DNA of 64,000 nucleotides from Gordonibacter sp034932485 (GCA_034932485.1 JAYFOQ010000022.1:19580-83579); one strand, 5' to 3'; counted from the stretch's first letter, positions 42,021 through 51,884 are shown. Translations and numbers: made by a program. The notes: generated by a model from the letters alone, not told the origin.

Positions 42021-42784
42021 CCCATCACTGTGAACACAGATGTCGCCCTTACGTATTCCACAGTGAGCAGCGTCCTTGCTGCATCATTGAGAGCGAAGTT
42101 AGCGCTGACGGTCCCCGTCGTATAGTCAACAACGAGAGACTCATCCCAGGTGGCCATCGTGGCCGAAGGCGCGTGGATATGGGCGTAGTCAGAAAGCGCC
42201 TTTACAAGCGTATCGGTGGTGCCTCCCAAAAGCTCACGAAACTCACTATTTACGCCCTCAATTGAAAGTGGTCCTGTGTCTCCTAGGCCTTGTCGATAGG
42301 TCTTCGAGAACACAAAGTCATCGGAAGATATAGTAAGTGCACCTGTCATATCGTGGCGAAGAAGCAAAAGTGAATCTTTCACCGTAGCGTCTGGGCAATC
42401 AACCTTCAAAACAATTGCCGTTTGATCATTTTCAATGGCCACCTCGCCCACATCGAAGGTTGTCATAGCCGACGAAGCGCCATCCGACTCTACGTATCGT
42501 CCATCCTTAAATACGATAGACGTCAAACCATCCGAGGATCCCCAAACGTTTGTTTTCAGCACCTCGATAACATCTCCACCGGGCAGCTTCGAATCTTCGG
42601 TCAAAGAGCCATCTCCTGTAGCATCAATCACTTCGTTTGTGGCATCGTCAATAGCCGCCTCAGCGAGTGCATCACTTTGCACCTGTTCAGCATGCACAAC
42701 AGAGTAGCGAGCAACGGTGGTTGCCACCAAAACTAGAACCATGCCGATAGTTAGCGCGAGCAAGGCCTTCTTCCTTTTTTCCAT
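42017..42784 (-). CDS. Membrane-anchored conjugation protein, 255 aa
   Basis: An N-terminal helix (ALLALTIGMVLVLVATTVA) anchors a about 220-residue extracellular, beta-rich domain ending in VTVEYVRATSVF-like strands. The position between the hydrolase and VirB6-like genes and this topology fit a VirB8/TcpC-like scaffold, but no sequence motif proves it. ATG follows GGGGGAAC; stop and next start overlap (ATGA). Confidence 0.6.
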   Translation of the reverse strand: MEKRKKALLALTIGMVLVLVATTVARYSVVHAEQVQSDALAEAAIDDATNEVIDATGDGSLTEDSKLPGGDVIEVLKTNVWGSSDGLTSIVFKDGRYVESDGASSAMTTFDVGEVAIENDQTAIVLKVDCPDATVKDSLLLLRHDMTGALTISSDDFVFSKTYRQGLGDTGPLSIEGVNSEFRELLGGTTDTLVKALSDYAHIHAPSATMATWDESLVVDYTTGTVSANFALNDAARTLLTVEYVRATSVFTVMG

Positions 42785-42799
42785 TGATTGTTCCCCCTT

Positions 42800-44485
42800 C
42801 TAAAATCGCGCAGTAAGAGCGCAGGTAAAGTAATTAATCCCATTTGATACCTTGCAGACGTCTCCTGTCTGAGGTTCGTGTATATACTGGTCGCCGCCCA
42901 CGTAGATGCCCACATGCCCGTACCTGTAGAGAATGTCGCCTGGTTGCGCCTCAGATAAAAGAACGGTATGCAGCACAGCCTTCTGATCCTCGGTGTAATG
43001 AGGAATAGAAATGCCCGCTTGGGCATAGCAGTACTGCGTAAGCCCTGAACAGTCCAGCCCCACATGAGGAGTTGAACCTCCCCAGACATAGGGAACACCG
43101 AGCTGAGAATAAGCGGCTTGCACGATGGCTTCGCCGTTGGTTGAGATCGATTCATACTGCTCAACGCTCATAGTGTCGAAGCGATAAAGATTGTAGGTGG
43201 CCATGATGCCTTTTAATGTATCGACGTAGCTCGAGCTGGTCGCATAGCCTGCGTCTTTGAGGCCCTCGGCCATCTTGTCAGATGAATGCGTCACGATAGC
43301 TTCTTGGATAAGGGAGTTGCCCGCATAGCGCGGATTTGCCAAGAACACGCGGCTACGAAACAAAATACAGTCCTTATGCGACTTGAAGGTAGTAAATTCA
43401 GCTATGACGTTCACCGCCTGTCCACCATCTTCCTCGCCGGTCTGCCAGCTGGAGTGTCCCGACACTTCTGCAGCAAGTCCGTAGCTTGCAGCCCATTTGA
43501 TCCCAAAAAGATTGTTGTCGCGCATCGCCAATCCCGACAGATGATCGCCCTGACCTGACTCACATATAATCTGTGCGATGGTGCAGCCTGCCGGGTGTCC
43601 GTATTTCTCTTGGCACTCGAGCGCAGTCACGACCATCTCGCTGGTAATGTAGGGAGGCAAACCTGCAAGCGAATGCTTTGATGCCTCGTTCTCCCAAAAA
43701 CCAAACAACGCACTGATAAGCTGCGAGACAACCATCATGGCAAGCACGAATGCGATGACGCCGACCATAACACCCGCTACCGTAGCAAGGGCACCCGATG
43801 CCATTGCGGCAAGCGTCTTGATACCACTTGCTTTCGCTGCAACCTGACCAGTAGCCTTTGCAGCCCTCACTTGCGCTGCATGGGCCTTAAGCCAAGTACG
43901 ACGAGATTGAGCCTGAACCTTCGAAGTTGCCGCTTTGTCCTTGGCCTTTTTGTTTACAGCATCGCGTGCTCGCTCTTCAACGTTTTTTACGCTACGGGAG
44001 TTATTGACCCCCGTGGATTTTACGGCGTTGCTCGATGCCGCCTTTGATGAGCGTGCTGCTTTTGCCTTCGAAGCGACAGTTTGTGCATCCAATCCCCTTT
44101 GGTAAGCATTTGCAACGCCTCCAGTTTCATCAGCCTCGTCCATCTCCGAGACAGTAGATGCAAGGATTGCCGAGCGCATGTTTCGATGCGATTGCAACGC
44201 GGTAGCTGTTTGCCGGGCAACATTGTTTGCCGCTTGATCACCCGCATCTGCGCCATCGGCAGCACCCGCCTGGCGCGTTGCTCGCCCCAGCACGCTGCGC
44301 ACAGAACTTTCGCCTTTACGCACACCCTTGAGCTCTGCTTTGGCGATTGCATCAGATGCTTTCACGATCCCAGTGTTTACCGCATCCGTGCGACCGAACT
44401 TGGCTTCAAAGATGCCATCATCTGCGCCTCGCGTAAACTTACCGACCGTTGCCGTTTCGCTATGTTTTGCCAGATTGTTCGTCAC
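42800..44485 (-). CDS. Membrane-bound peptidoglycan hydrolase: glucosaminidase plus NlpC/P60, 561 aa
   Basis: A basic cytoplasmic part (residues 1-225, rich in Ala, Lys and Arg) is followed by one membrane helix (about 232-258). A glucosaminidase/lysozyme-like domain comes next (about 280-430; AQIICESGQGDHLSG with its Glu). It ends in an NlpC/P60 domain with Cys in LDCSGLTQYCY (about 477) and His in GHVGIYVG (about 523). This VirB1-like enzyme opens the cell wall for the transfer channel. It is two bases from virB4. Confidence 0.88.
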   Translation of the reverse strand: MTNNLAKHSETATVGKFTRGADDGIFEAKFGRTDAVNTGIVKASDAIAKAELKGVRKGESSVRSVLGRATRQAGAADGADAGDQAANNVARQTATALQSHRNMRSAILASTVSEMDEADETGGVANAYQRGLDAQTVASKAKAARSSKAASSNAVKSTGVNNSRSVKNVEERARDAVNKKAKDKAATSKVQAQSRRTWLKAHAAQVRAAKATGQVAAKASGIKTLAAMASGALATVAGVMVGVIAFVLAMMVVSQLISALFGFWENEASKHSLAGLPPYITSEMVVTALECQEKYGHPAGCTIAQIICESGQGDHLSGLAMRDNNLFGIKWAASYGLAAEVSGHSSWQTGEEDGGQAVNVIAEFTTFKSHKDCILFRSRVFLANPRYAGNSLIQEAIVTHSSDKMAEGLKDAGYATSSSYVDTLKGIMATYNLYRFDTMSVEQYESISTNGEAIVQAAYSQLGVPYVWGGSTPHVGLDCSGLTQYCYAQAGISIPHYTEDQKAVLHTVLLSEAQPGDILYRYGHVGIYVGGDQYIHEPQTGDVCKVSNGINYFTCALTARF

Positions 44486-44487
44486 GG

Positions 44488-47025
44488 CTATTCCTCGGCC
44501 TTGTCTGCGAACCCAAACTCTAAACGGGCCTTGCGCTTCAAGGCCGCAATCTCCTCAGGCTTGGTGTTGAAGGTATCGTAGAGCAACCCCTTAGGCCAGC
44601 TATCCGTGATGGCGATGCGGGCGGCACCGGCCACCAGCAAACCTTCGCCGGGCTTTACGGATTCATCGATGCAGGCCTCCTCCTGCGCCGATAAATCAAG
44701 CAACTTTACCCATGCCTGGCGATCGAGCGGCGATTGCTTCAGCAACATAATGTAGTCGGAATTGAGTACCATATTGCGTGCCTCTTCATGCTCAAGCATA
44801 TAGATGGAGTTTTGCGTGATGCCGGTGCAGATGAGGTTAAACTTGCGCCCCTCAGCCCAGAATTTAGAGAAGTAGCTGATGATAGCGGGGTGACTAAACA
44901 GGCTTTGCACTTCATCAATGTAGAGCCAGGTGGTAACGCCGCGCTCGAAGTTGTAATACATACGGTTGCGCACGGCCTCTAACGCCGTCAGCATACCGAA
45001 CACACGCATGTTCGAGTTCAAGTCCTTAAAGTTGATGTTGGTGATGCGGTTGTCGAAACGCACATTCGACTGATTGTTGAAAAACGACAGAGCACCCTTC
45101 ACGTAGCGCTCATAGCGAAGCGCGATGTCGCGTGCCTCGGCCTCAGGCTGGTTGCAAAGGATGTCATAGAAGTCACCCAGCGTTGGCATGCGGCCCTTCA
45201 TGGAAGCTTCAACATAGGCCGCCTCCACACAACGGCTGATGATGGACTTATCGGATTCCGGCAAGCCTTGGGAGCCTTCGGCCATAGTGGCCGATGAAAG
45301 CGCCAGTATTGCCTCAATCTTGAACGCCATCTGACTTGCGTTGCCCATGTCGGCCACATCACCCAGGTCAAACGGGTTCATGTGGGTTGCCGAATCAGGT
45401 GCAAAGCGAATGGACGTGCCGCCAACAGGCTTGACTACCGGCGCGTATTCACCAGCGGGGTCGAAGATGATTATCTCGTCATCTGGGTAGAGCAGAATGG
45501 TATTGATGATCTCGCGCTTAACGCCAAACGACTTACCGCTGCCTGGCTTGCCGCAGTCAAAACCCATAGGGCTTGCAAGCTCTTTGCGATTGCACATAAC
45601 CAAGTTGCCCGATTGTTTGGATTGACCCACATAGCCGCCACCAACCTGATTGAGCTCCTGACTTGCAAACGGCATCTGAATAGCCACCTGGGCGGTGGTC
45701 ATCATGCGGCTCATCTCAACATGGTTATGGCCCAAAGGGAGAATCGAGTTCAAACCCTGTCGCTGGCGATAACCCAAAGCATCAAGATCGATGGAGTTAC
45801 GGCGTGCCGTGCTCACGATTTGCAGTACCTGCTCATCAAGCTCTTCAAGTGTCTTTGCATAGGTATAGACCAAGCCCGTAAAGGTAAACAGGCGCTGGTT
45901 TTTATTCTGCAGATGGTCGAGTAGGTCTTCAGCCTCTTCTTTGGAATACTTGAGCTCGGAAGGCAGAATCTGGAAGTCATAGCCTTTCTTCACAGCTGTC
46001 ATCTGCTCGTCAATGATTTCCTTATCCATCCAAGCAAGACGCTGCTTCACAAACGCTACCGCCTTAGCCTTGTCCATTGCCTGAATATGCAAAGTCACAT
46101 TCAGTGGTAAGGCAAGATCAATGATGTCAGCCAAAGCACGATCGCTCAATTCACTACCGAAATGGCGAAACCCGAGCACTTGACCGTACATACCGTCAGA
46201 ATAAAAGCAGTCGTTTCGTCCATCGGGTTTGAAATCAAGCACACCAGGTGCAATGAGATCCTTTGTGAGAAGACCACTTTTGGTTGACAGCTCATCGAAT
46301 ATCGGCGACACCAGAACGTGCCCTGGGCATAGTTGCGAATGTATGAGGGATAGGCGCTCCTCGCCGCGAACCACCCTCGCATCGCTTCGGATGCGGGCAA
46401 GTGTCGCCGCACAGTCGTTGCGCATGCGCGCAAGCTTTGGCACGGCAGCATCGACATTTGGCGCACCAACCGCAAACGTTAAGTAACGTTCGCGCACCAA
46501 ATTGCTCACACCTTCGCGCATCTTATCGTTGAGAATGCAATTGTATTCATCCACATAGGGGCGCGTACGCTCGTCATGACACGCGAAGAACACCTTGTTG
46601 CCAATCTCTTCTGTGGGGATAGGCGTGTTCACGATGTTCATCTGCACGCTTGTTTCAGCACCGAAGTAATCGAATAGCTGGCAGTAAGTAGAGAAAATCG
46701 CCTGCTGGTTTTCCTCACGCGCGGACTGATAGCTAATGTCGGTAAACTTCAATGTCTGTGAGAACATGCCGTCTTCCACCTGTGCAATGCCGTCTTGATA
46801 AAGGGCGTCATAGCCAATGTAGCTAACCACGTCCTTTGCAGCGAAGCGCTTTCGGCGCTTCGATTGGGTTTGCTCACTCAGTTCTTTTTCCTGGGCGCGA
46901 AGGCGTCGGGTCACGTCAGACTTACCGCGAGCTTTCGCATTTGCTTGCGCCAGCTTCAAACTCTTTTTTTCTTCCTTCATAGCGCGCTTCGCCTCGCGCC
47001 TAGACGTCTTCACTGCTCGGCTCAT
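44488..47025 (-). CDS. virB4: VirB4-type conjugation ATPase, 845 aa
   Basis: The conserved T4SS motor. Walker A GKPGSGKSFGVK lies near residue 490, Walker B WLYIDEVQSLF near 703, and the CagE/TrbE-type N-terminal domain is about 70-400. FDPAGEYAPVV follows Walker A as in VirB4. The start is ATG at 47025, behind AAGGGGG. An in-frame ATG at 47145 would extend it across the upstream PrgI-like gene without a ribosome site. It overlaps that gene by 26 bases. Confidence 0.92.
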   Translation of the reverse strand: MSRAVKTSRREAKRAMKEEKKSLKLAQANAKARGKSDVTRRLRAQEKELSEQTQSKRRKRFAAKDVVSYIGYDALYQDGIAQVEDGMFSQTLKFTDISYQSAREENQQAIFSTYCQLFDYFGAETSVQMNIVNTPIPTEEIGNKVFFACHDERTRPYVDEYNCILNDKMREGVSNLVRERYLTFAVGAPNVDAAVPKLARMRNDCAATLARIRSDARVVRGEERLSLIHSQLCPGHVLVSPIFDELSTKSGLLTKDLIAPGVLDFKPDGRNDCFYSDGMYGQVLGFRHFGSELSDRALADIIDLALPLNVTLHIQAMDKAKAVAFVKQRLAWMDKEIIDEQMTAVKKGYDFQILPSELKYSKEEAEDLLDHLQNKNQRLFTFTGLVYTYAKTLEELDEQVLQIVSTARRNSIDLDALGYRQRQGLNSILPLGHNHVEMSRMMTTAQVAIQMPFASQELNQVGGGYVGQSKQSGNLVMCNRKELASPMGFDCGKPGSGKSFGVKREIINTILLYPDDEIIIFDPAGEYAPVVKPVGGTSIRFAPDSATHMNPFDLGDVADMGNASQMAFKIEAILALSSATMAEGSQGLPESDKSIISRCVEAAYVEASMKGRMPTLGDFYDILCNQPEAEARDIALRYERYVKGALSFFNNQSNVRFDNRITNINFKDLNSNMRVFGMLTALEAVRNRMYYNFERGVTTWLYIDEVQSLFSHPAIISYFSKFWAEGRKFNLICTGITQNSIYMLEHEEARNMVLNSDYIMLLKQSPLDRQAWVKLLDLSAQEEACIDESVKPGEGLLVAGAARIAITDSWPKGLLYDTFNTKPEEIAALKRKARLEFGFADKAEE

Positions 47026-47419
47026 AGAGTTCAGCCCCCTTTCGTTTTGCTTTGCGCTGCCCCTTATGGTCGGTCTTTTCCGATATCTGCTCATGCATAT
47101 TTGGCTCAAGCAGATCAATGGATGACGAATACAAGATCCTGTCATCGGTGAAGGTATGCTGAAACCAGAGAGACATGAATTGCTCGAGCTTCATTCCGCT
47201 TGGGCGCCAGAATCCGGCAAGCCAAAACGGCATAGAACACAACATCACGGGCAAAGTAGCGTCAGAAACCTCAATGCCCAACACAAAATAGGTACATGCG
47301 GCCGCCGCAATAGCAGCACTAAACCCACCGGCAACGCAGGCGAGCGTGCGCAGTGAGAGTTTGCCGAGCACCTTTTCGGTATATTCACCGATATCTTTAT
47401 GTATGGATACACTCAGCAT
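47000..47419 (-). CDS. PrgI family T4SS membrane protein, 139 aa
   Basis: VSIHKDIGEYTEKVLGKLSLRTL followed by two membrane helices (about residues 28-70) and the SLWFQHTF segment is the PrgI pattern in Gram-positive conjugation systems (VirB3-like). The start is ATG at 47419: AAAGGGG lies 6 bases before it, whereas the ATG at 47425 directly abuts that site. The 3' end overlaps virB4. Confidence 0.78.
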   Translation of the reverse strand: MLSVSIHKDIGEYTEKVLGKLSLRTLACVAGGFSAAIAAAACTYFVLGIEVSDATLPVMLCSMPFWLAGFWRPSGMKLEQFMSLWFQHTFTDDRILYSSSIDLLEPNMHEQISEKTDHKGQRKAKRKGAELYEPSSEDV

Positions 47420-47430
47420 TGGCATCCCCT

Positions 47431-47646
47431 TTACGCAGGAAGCCAAGACGTATCGAGCATCCCAAAGTAAACGGCGGCTGCAATGATGATGGCTCCGCCA
47501 GCAATGGTTGAGATGGCGCTCGCAATCTGGGAGCCGCCTTGCTGCTCGCGAATAGCAAGTCCCAAGGCAACTGCGCCCCAAACCACCAAGAATCCACCTA
47601 GGAAGGTAACGCAGCCTGAAACGAGGCTGATGATATTAGCTAGCAT
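47431..47646 (-). CDS. Maff2-like / VirB2-like pilin-type membrane protein, 71 aa
   Basis: Two membrane helices (IISLVSGCVTFLGGFLVVWG and AISTIAGGAIIIAAAVY) flank a short basic loop with QQGGSQIAS. This is the Maff2 architecture, related to VirB2/TrbC pilins. AACGAAAAGGAG precedes the ATG at 12-base spacing. Confidence 0.72.
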   Translation of the reverse strand: MLANIISLVSGCVTFLGGFLVVWGAVALGLAIREQQGGSQIASAISTIAGGAIIIAAAVYFGMLDTSWLPA

Positions 47647-47666
47647 GTCTTATATGCTCCTTTTCG

Positions 47667-47732
47667 TTAGTAAGAGAGCCCGCCACACAATGCGAAACGG
47701 ACTCTCTGTGTTAAAATTCGCTGTTGGAGCAC
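47667..47732 (-). CDS. Candidate 21-codon leader ORF upstream of Maff2-like gene
   Basis: GTG at 47732 lies 5 bases behind AAAAGGAG, the same leader motif as in neighbouring genes. The frame encodes MLQQRILTQRV and ends Leu-Ser-Tyr at TAA, just before the Maff2 ribosome site. The AAGGAG lies within a GGAGCAC/GTGCTCC hairpin (47726-47741), which could regulate it. The hairpin is followed by TTTTCGTTT on the plus strand and might only be a terminator. Confidence 0.3.
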   Translation of the reverse strand: MLQQRILTQRVRFALCGGLSY

Positions 47733-47825
47733 TTGTGCTCCTTTTCGTTTGGACGGCGGCGGCGGGTTTGGTCCGGAAGCCCTGCCCGCACTCAGGCGCC
47801 TTGCGCGTGCCGTCGTCCTTTTTTT

Positions 47826-49676
47826 CTAGCTCATATGCCTGATCCTTTCTTCCTGATATTTTTTGAAATCAAAACCTTCGGACACTTGCGAGACCTCATG
47901 TCCGGGAACCAAATCCCAGCGCTGATGTTTGTCCGTGGGATACTTCTCGTCAACAAGGGGCTTGGCATTGCTGAACAACACGATAGCCTTGCCTCTATCA
48001 AGCCTGCCCACCTCAGCCGCTTGCATGAGGTCGCGCTCGACACGTGCCATATTGCGCGAGGTCGATCCATTCGCCCCGCGGCTCACGTTGGTCGATATCG
48101 TGTCGACCGTCTCTTTTCCGATCATTTTTGAGATCATCTCGTTGGTGTCGTTTGATTTGCCACCTAAAAACAGTAACGTGTCACAGTTGTCCACGATGGT
48201 CTGCGCATCCTTCTCGTAGCGACTTTCCAGCTGTGCGAAAGATTGCAAGATGATGGTCATGAAAATGTTGCGCGAACGGATGGTGGTGATAGCATGCTCA
48301 ATGTCGGGCAGCTTACCTGCATTGGCAAACTCGTCCAAAATCAGATGTACGGGTCGTTTTAGCTCGCCTTTGCAATCAACATCTGCCTTACGACAGAGCA
48401 TGTGAACCGTCTGCCACATGAAAAGCGCCGTCAGAAACGAGAACGTCGATGACGTATCCGACATGACCACAAAAATAGCGCGCTTGCAAGAAGCGTCTCC
48501 CAACTTATCGATATGCATGTCATCGCGGCTCAAGAGCTTGCGAACCTGCGGTATAACCACGGGCTCCATGCGTGTATTGCAGGAGATGAGTATGGATTTC
48601 AGCGTCTTGTCCGCCGCATCCTTGAACATCTTGTAGTGCATAAGCGTGAAATCAGAATCAAGGTCAACAGGGTCATGCACGCGCACCCACTTGTAGCGGC
48701 CACCGCCATCAGCTCCAAACCCGCGAAGGCCCGTTCTTCCCTCAAACTCGTCATTTTCCACAAGGCGCATGCCGGTCTCGATCTCGCGAAACAGCATATC
48801 AAGCGGACTTAAGTAGCTCGGATCGTTTTCCTTTGCCTCGGCAAGGGCTAAAAGCGACACCACACCAGAAAGCGAACGGTCCTCAGGCGGGCAGTGATAT
48901 ACCAGGTATCCAAGCAGCGCCACAAAAAGCAGGCGCTCTGCCTTCTCCCAAAACGGATCGCCCGCATGGGCTTTATCCCCCGTGGTATTGGCGATGTAGC
49001 ATTCCACGAATTCCAGGATATCCACCTCGTTTCGAAGGTTTATCACCGGGTTGAAATCATCAGATGCCGTCATATCGACCAGGTTCAAACAGGCTATGTC
49101 GTAGTCGTTTTCGATGAGCGCGGGAGCAACCTTTGGCATGAGCGTTCCTTTTGGGTCAAGCGCCACAAAATCTGCGTTCATCTGCAAGATATTGGGGATG
49201 ACGTAGCGAAAACTCTTGCCCGAGCCCGTGCCGCCTATGACCATGACGTTGCGCGGCCGTTGAAACGCATCGCGCTTTCCCGATTGGTCAACTGCAAGCG
49301 AGATACTCTTGGTCAAGATGATGTTATTGTCAGCATGCTTTTTGTCGCCAAACTTGCGCGCATAGCGAAGCGACCCCCATTCGGCTGAGCCGTGCTCCTC
49401 GCCATAGCGATGGTTTCCGGCAGACAATATGGCCTGGCTCCACGCCACCCATACGGCTATAAAGCCAACAAATCCTGCAAGCAGTGGCCCTTTTTCGAAG
49501 CTTATAAGGCCATGCGTCATCACGTAGGTAGGCAGGCCTTCCAGCGCTGCCGACAAATTGAGTGTAAATGGTCCAGGGATTGAAGATAGACAGGCGATAT
49601 AGGCATCCGCCGCCATAAATGCCAGAACAGACCCAACTCCAGCTGCAATAAGCCCTGCGACGCTCACACCCCTCAT
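47826..49676 (-). CDS. virD4: VirD4/TraG type IV coupling protein, 616 aa
   Basis: Coupling ATPase that delivers the relaxase-DNA complex to the channel. N-terminal membrane helices (residues about 5-25 and 60-85) are followed by Walker A IGGTGSGKSFRYVIPN (about 149) and Walker B LILDEFANAGKLPD (about 447), then ILQSFAQLESRYEKDAQ. It is preceded, with a 4-base overlap, by a DUF3801/PcfB-like gene, as in pCF10-like elements. Confidence 0.93.
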   Translation of the reverse strand: MRGVSVAGLIAAGVGSVLAFMAADAYIACLSSIPGPFTLNLSAALEGLPTYVMTHGLISFEKGPLLAGFVGFIAVWVAWSQAILSAGNHRYGEEHGSAEWGSLRYARKFGDKKHADNNIILTKSISLAVDQSGKRDAFQRPRNVMVIGGTGSGKSFRYVIPNILQMNADFVALDPKGTLMPKVAPALIENDYDIACLNLVDMTASDDFNPVINLRNEVDILEFVECYIANTTGDKAHAGDPFWEKAERLLFVALLGYLVYHCPPEDRSLSGVVSLLALAEAKENDPSYLSPLDMLFREIETGMRLVENDEFEGRTGLRGFGADGGGRYKWVRVHDPVDLDSDFTLMHYKMFKDAADKTLKSILISCNTRMEPVVIPQVRKLLSRDDMHIDKLGDASCKRAIFVVMSDTSSTFSFLTALFMWQTVHMLCRKADVDCKGELKRPVHLILDEFANAGKLPDIEHAITTIRSRNIFMTIILQSFAQLESRYEKDAQTIVDNCDTLLFLGGKSNDTNEMISKMIGKETVDTISTNVSRGANGSTSRNMARVERDLMQAAEVGRLDRGKAIVLFSNAKPLVDEKYPTDKHQRWDLVPGHEVSQVSEGFDFKKYQEERIRHMS

Positions 49677-50266
49677 CGGGTCCTCACCTGTTGCATATCC
49701 TGGGTTTGCACGCGATCAGCAACCTTCACCTCACCGCGCTCGACCGCCCCCGATGCCTTGAGCGCAATCATCGCCTTATCCTTCAAGCGCTCGGTATCGC
49801 GAAGATCGCGACCCTTGACACGGCACTTATCTTGCTCTCGATCGTGCTCCATGCGCTCAAGTTGGGCGGCTGCCTTGTCGCGCGCCGCATCTGCAATACC
49901 TTCCAACTGCTCGAGCGAACCTGCAACGCGACCGGCATCGGCCAGCCGAAACACCAGGTAGGTCTTACCACCTTGCGGCTCATCGAAGTACTCGTGCTCA
50001 ATACCGTCGGCCTTGAGCTTATCTGAAACCAGCTCACGAAGTTCTGGCCAACCCTCGATGGCCTGAAACTCAACCATGTCAAGCTTTGCCCACTCAGAAC
50101 CGTTTTTAACCTCGTCGGACCCCGCAGCTTGCCCACGTGCGTTCTTTAACGCGTCTTTCAACTGCGAGGCAGCAGCAACGGCAGCGGCACGCCCCCGCTC
50201 CTGCCCAATCTTCATCATCCAATCAACCATCTTCTCGCCGGCGTCGTCGCCAAAATCATCATGCAT
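49673..50266 (-). CDS. PcfB/DUF3801-like protein, 197 aa
   Basis: It precedes virD4 with a 4-base overlap, in the position of PcfB. The N-terminal helix GEKMVDWMMKIGQERGRAAA and the core IEGWPELRELVSDKLKADGI with EYFDEPQGGKTYLVFRLAD resemble DUF3801. PcfB links relaxase to coupling protein in pCF10 (family knowledge). The C-terminal third is charged coiled coil. Confidence 0.68.
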   Translation of the reverse strand: MHDDFGDDAGEKMVDWMMKIGQERGRAAAVAAASQLKDALKNARGQAAGSDEVKNGSEWAKLDMVEFQAIEGWPELRELVSDKLKADGIEHEYFDEPQGGKTYLVFRLADAGRVAGSLEQLEGIADAARDKAAAQLERMEHDREQDKCRVKGRDLRDTERLKDKAMIALKASGAVERGEVKVADRVQTQDMQQVRTR

Positions 50267-50268
50267 GG

Positions 50269-51105
50269 CTAATCCTTCCTTTCTACTTCATCAAACGCCG
50301 CAAGCAACCGAGCGCGACGTTGCTCCGCTATGCGTGGCCGCCAGCTATCACCATCAAAGATGATGGGTTGACAACGCTCAAGCACACGGTCGTAAATACG
50401 CAATCTTGAAAGCGCATCCGGATTCTTTAGTTCTCTTAACGGAATATTTGTTGTGGTCACCAGCGGCTTACCACTGCGGTAGCGCTCGTCCACCACAACA
50501 AAAGCCTGTTCATCCATATAATCAGTAGCGCGTTCGCAGCCCAGATCGTCAATAATGAGCAAATCGAAAAGTGCAAGAGACTCCAACAGACTCACGCGCG
50601 AGCGCCCCTTCGCGTCCCAAAGAGCCGCTTCAACCCGGGGCACGCTTGTAAACAAAACACTCGAGCCTTGAGCGCATACCGCATTGGCAAGCGCAGCAGC
50701 CGCATAGGTCTTTCCCGTACCCACAGGTCCAATAAGAGCAAGACCATGACCTTCCGCGGCCATCTGCGGCCACGCCCTTGCAAAAGTCCGAACAAGAGAC
50801 TCCGCACGCGAAACGTCCGTGCCCAGGTTAAAGGTGGCGTTTCGATCGTAGTTGATTGACAAGGTAGCCGCGGGGCTTGAAAGCAAGCGCCGGTCACGCT
50901 GACTCTTTTTAAGGCGGGACTCTTCGGCGGCAAGCGCCTCCTTCTCGCACCGGCACAGACAAACCGGTTCGATCAAGCGTCCCGCAAAAGACACCCGTAC
51001 CTGCTTAGGACCCCCGCATTTGCCGCAGCGCAACAACCCATCATCACCAAGGTAGTCCCCCTCACAAACGGACGGCCCACCAATCGCGAAAAGAGGAGTT
51101 TTCAT
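50269..51105 (-). CDS. DnaC-like helicase-loader ATPase, 278 aa
   Basis: A Cys cluster, LRCGKCGG ... CLCRCEKE (about residues 27-55), precedes an AAA+ domain. Walker A is GPVGTGKTYAAAAL (about 121-134), Walker B LFDLLIIDDLGCE, and sensor region VTTNIPLRELKN. This is the DnaC/IstB-like loader typical of plasmids. It probably recruits helicase for the element's replication together with the next gene. It overlaps that gene by 4 bases. Confidence 0.85.
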   Translation of the reverse strand: MKTPLFAIGGPSVCEGDYLGDDGLLRCGKCGGPKQVRVSFAGRLIEPVCLCRCEKEALAAEESRLKKSQRDRRLLSSPAATLSINYDRNATFNLGTDVSRAESLVRTFARAWPQMAAEGHGLALIGPVGTGKTYAAAALANAVCAQGSSVLFTSVPRVEAALWDAKGRSRVSLLESLALFDLLIIDDLGCERATDYMDEQAFVVVDERYRSGKPLVTTTNIPLRELKNPDALSRLRIYDRVLERCQPIIFDGDSWRPRIAEQRRARLLAAFDEVERKD

Positions 51106-51884
51106 AGTGCCTCCCCTTCCGCAACGTCATACACTTTGTTGCCAATGCTTGATACCTGGTGTTTTTGCAGGCGCTGCGCATCGCGGCGCGCCCAACTGCG
51201 AATAGTCGCCAGATGGTCTTTGTAAGTGCGTCCCTTCGAGCGCATGTACTCACCCAAGCGCTCTATACGTTCTTCCCAGTCCTTAGGAAACTCGGCCTTG
51301 AGGGTCTCCAGCTCCGCATCCGAGAGAAAAACGTTGCCATAAATCCCGAATCGATGACGCGCCGGCCTTTCTGAATCGCGCAGGCCACAATCATGCCTTT
51401 TAGTATTTAATCTTTCAGTATTTAATGGATAAGTATTTGATACATGAGTACTTAATTGCATGGGATTTTCCTGCATTGGACCGCCCTGTACAGGATTATC
51501 CTGCCTTGGGCTATCCAACGTTGGAAAATCCAATGTTGGTTCCTCCCGCACAGGTTTGCTCGAATTAGGCAGCACGCCACCAGCCTCACCAACTGGACGC
51601 TCGAACACCTCATAGTCGCTGCCTCGAAGGCGTCCGTGGTCATCCCGGAAGCGTTCGCGACGCACGTAGCCTGAACGTTCAAGTTCGCGCACACCGCTGC
51701 GCACGGCATCAACCCCTTCGGGATTAATGGCGGCAAGCCCTTCCAAACTAAATTCCCAATCAGGCGGAAACGAGAGCATCTGCGACAACAATCCCTTGGC
51801 TTTGAGCGAGAGGCTTCTGTTGCGCAGATGATGGTTGCTCATGACCGTAAAGTCAGACGTCTTGCAAACGCGGAATACGGTCAT
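51102..51884 (-). CDS. Replication initiator-like protein (winged-helix/DnaD type), 260 aa
   Basis: The N-terminus SNHHLRNRSLSLKAKGLLSQML and GLAAINPEGVDAVRSGVRELERSGYV is a winged-helix of the RepA_N/DnaD-like initiators. The middle is low-complexity, with TLDFPTLDSPRQDNP-type repeats and Asn/Thr-rich linkers. A C-terminal DnaB-loading-like region follows (EERIERLGEYMRSKGRTYKD). ATG at 51884 follows AGGAGGT; it overlaps the small upstream peptide stop (ATGA). Confidence 0.75.
   Translation of the reverse strand: MTVFRVCKTSDFTVMSNHHLRNRSLSLKAKGLLSQMLSFPPDWEFSLEGLAAINPEGVDAVRSGVRELERSGYVRRERFRDDHGRLRGSDYEVFERPVGEAGGVLPNSSKPVREEPTLDFPTLDSPRQDNPVQGGPMQENPMQLSTHVSNTYPLNTERLNTKRHDCGLRDSERPARHRFGIYGNVFLSDAELETLKAEFPKDWEERIERLGEYMRSKGRTYKDHLATIRSWARRDAQRLQKHQVSSIGNKVYDVAEGEAL

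Noticed and set aside
44488..47145. VirB4 start at the ATG at 47145
   Set aside because: The extra 40 codons lie inside the PrgI-like gene and lack a ribosome site; ATG at 47025 has AAGGGGG.
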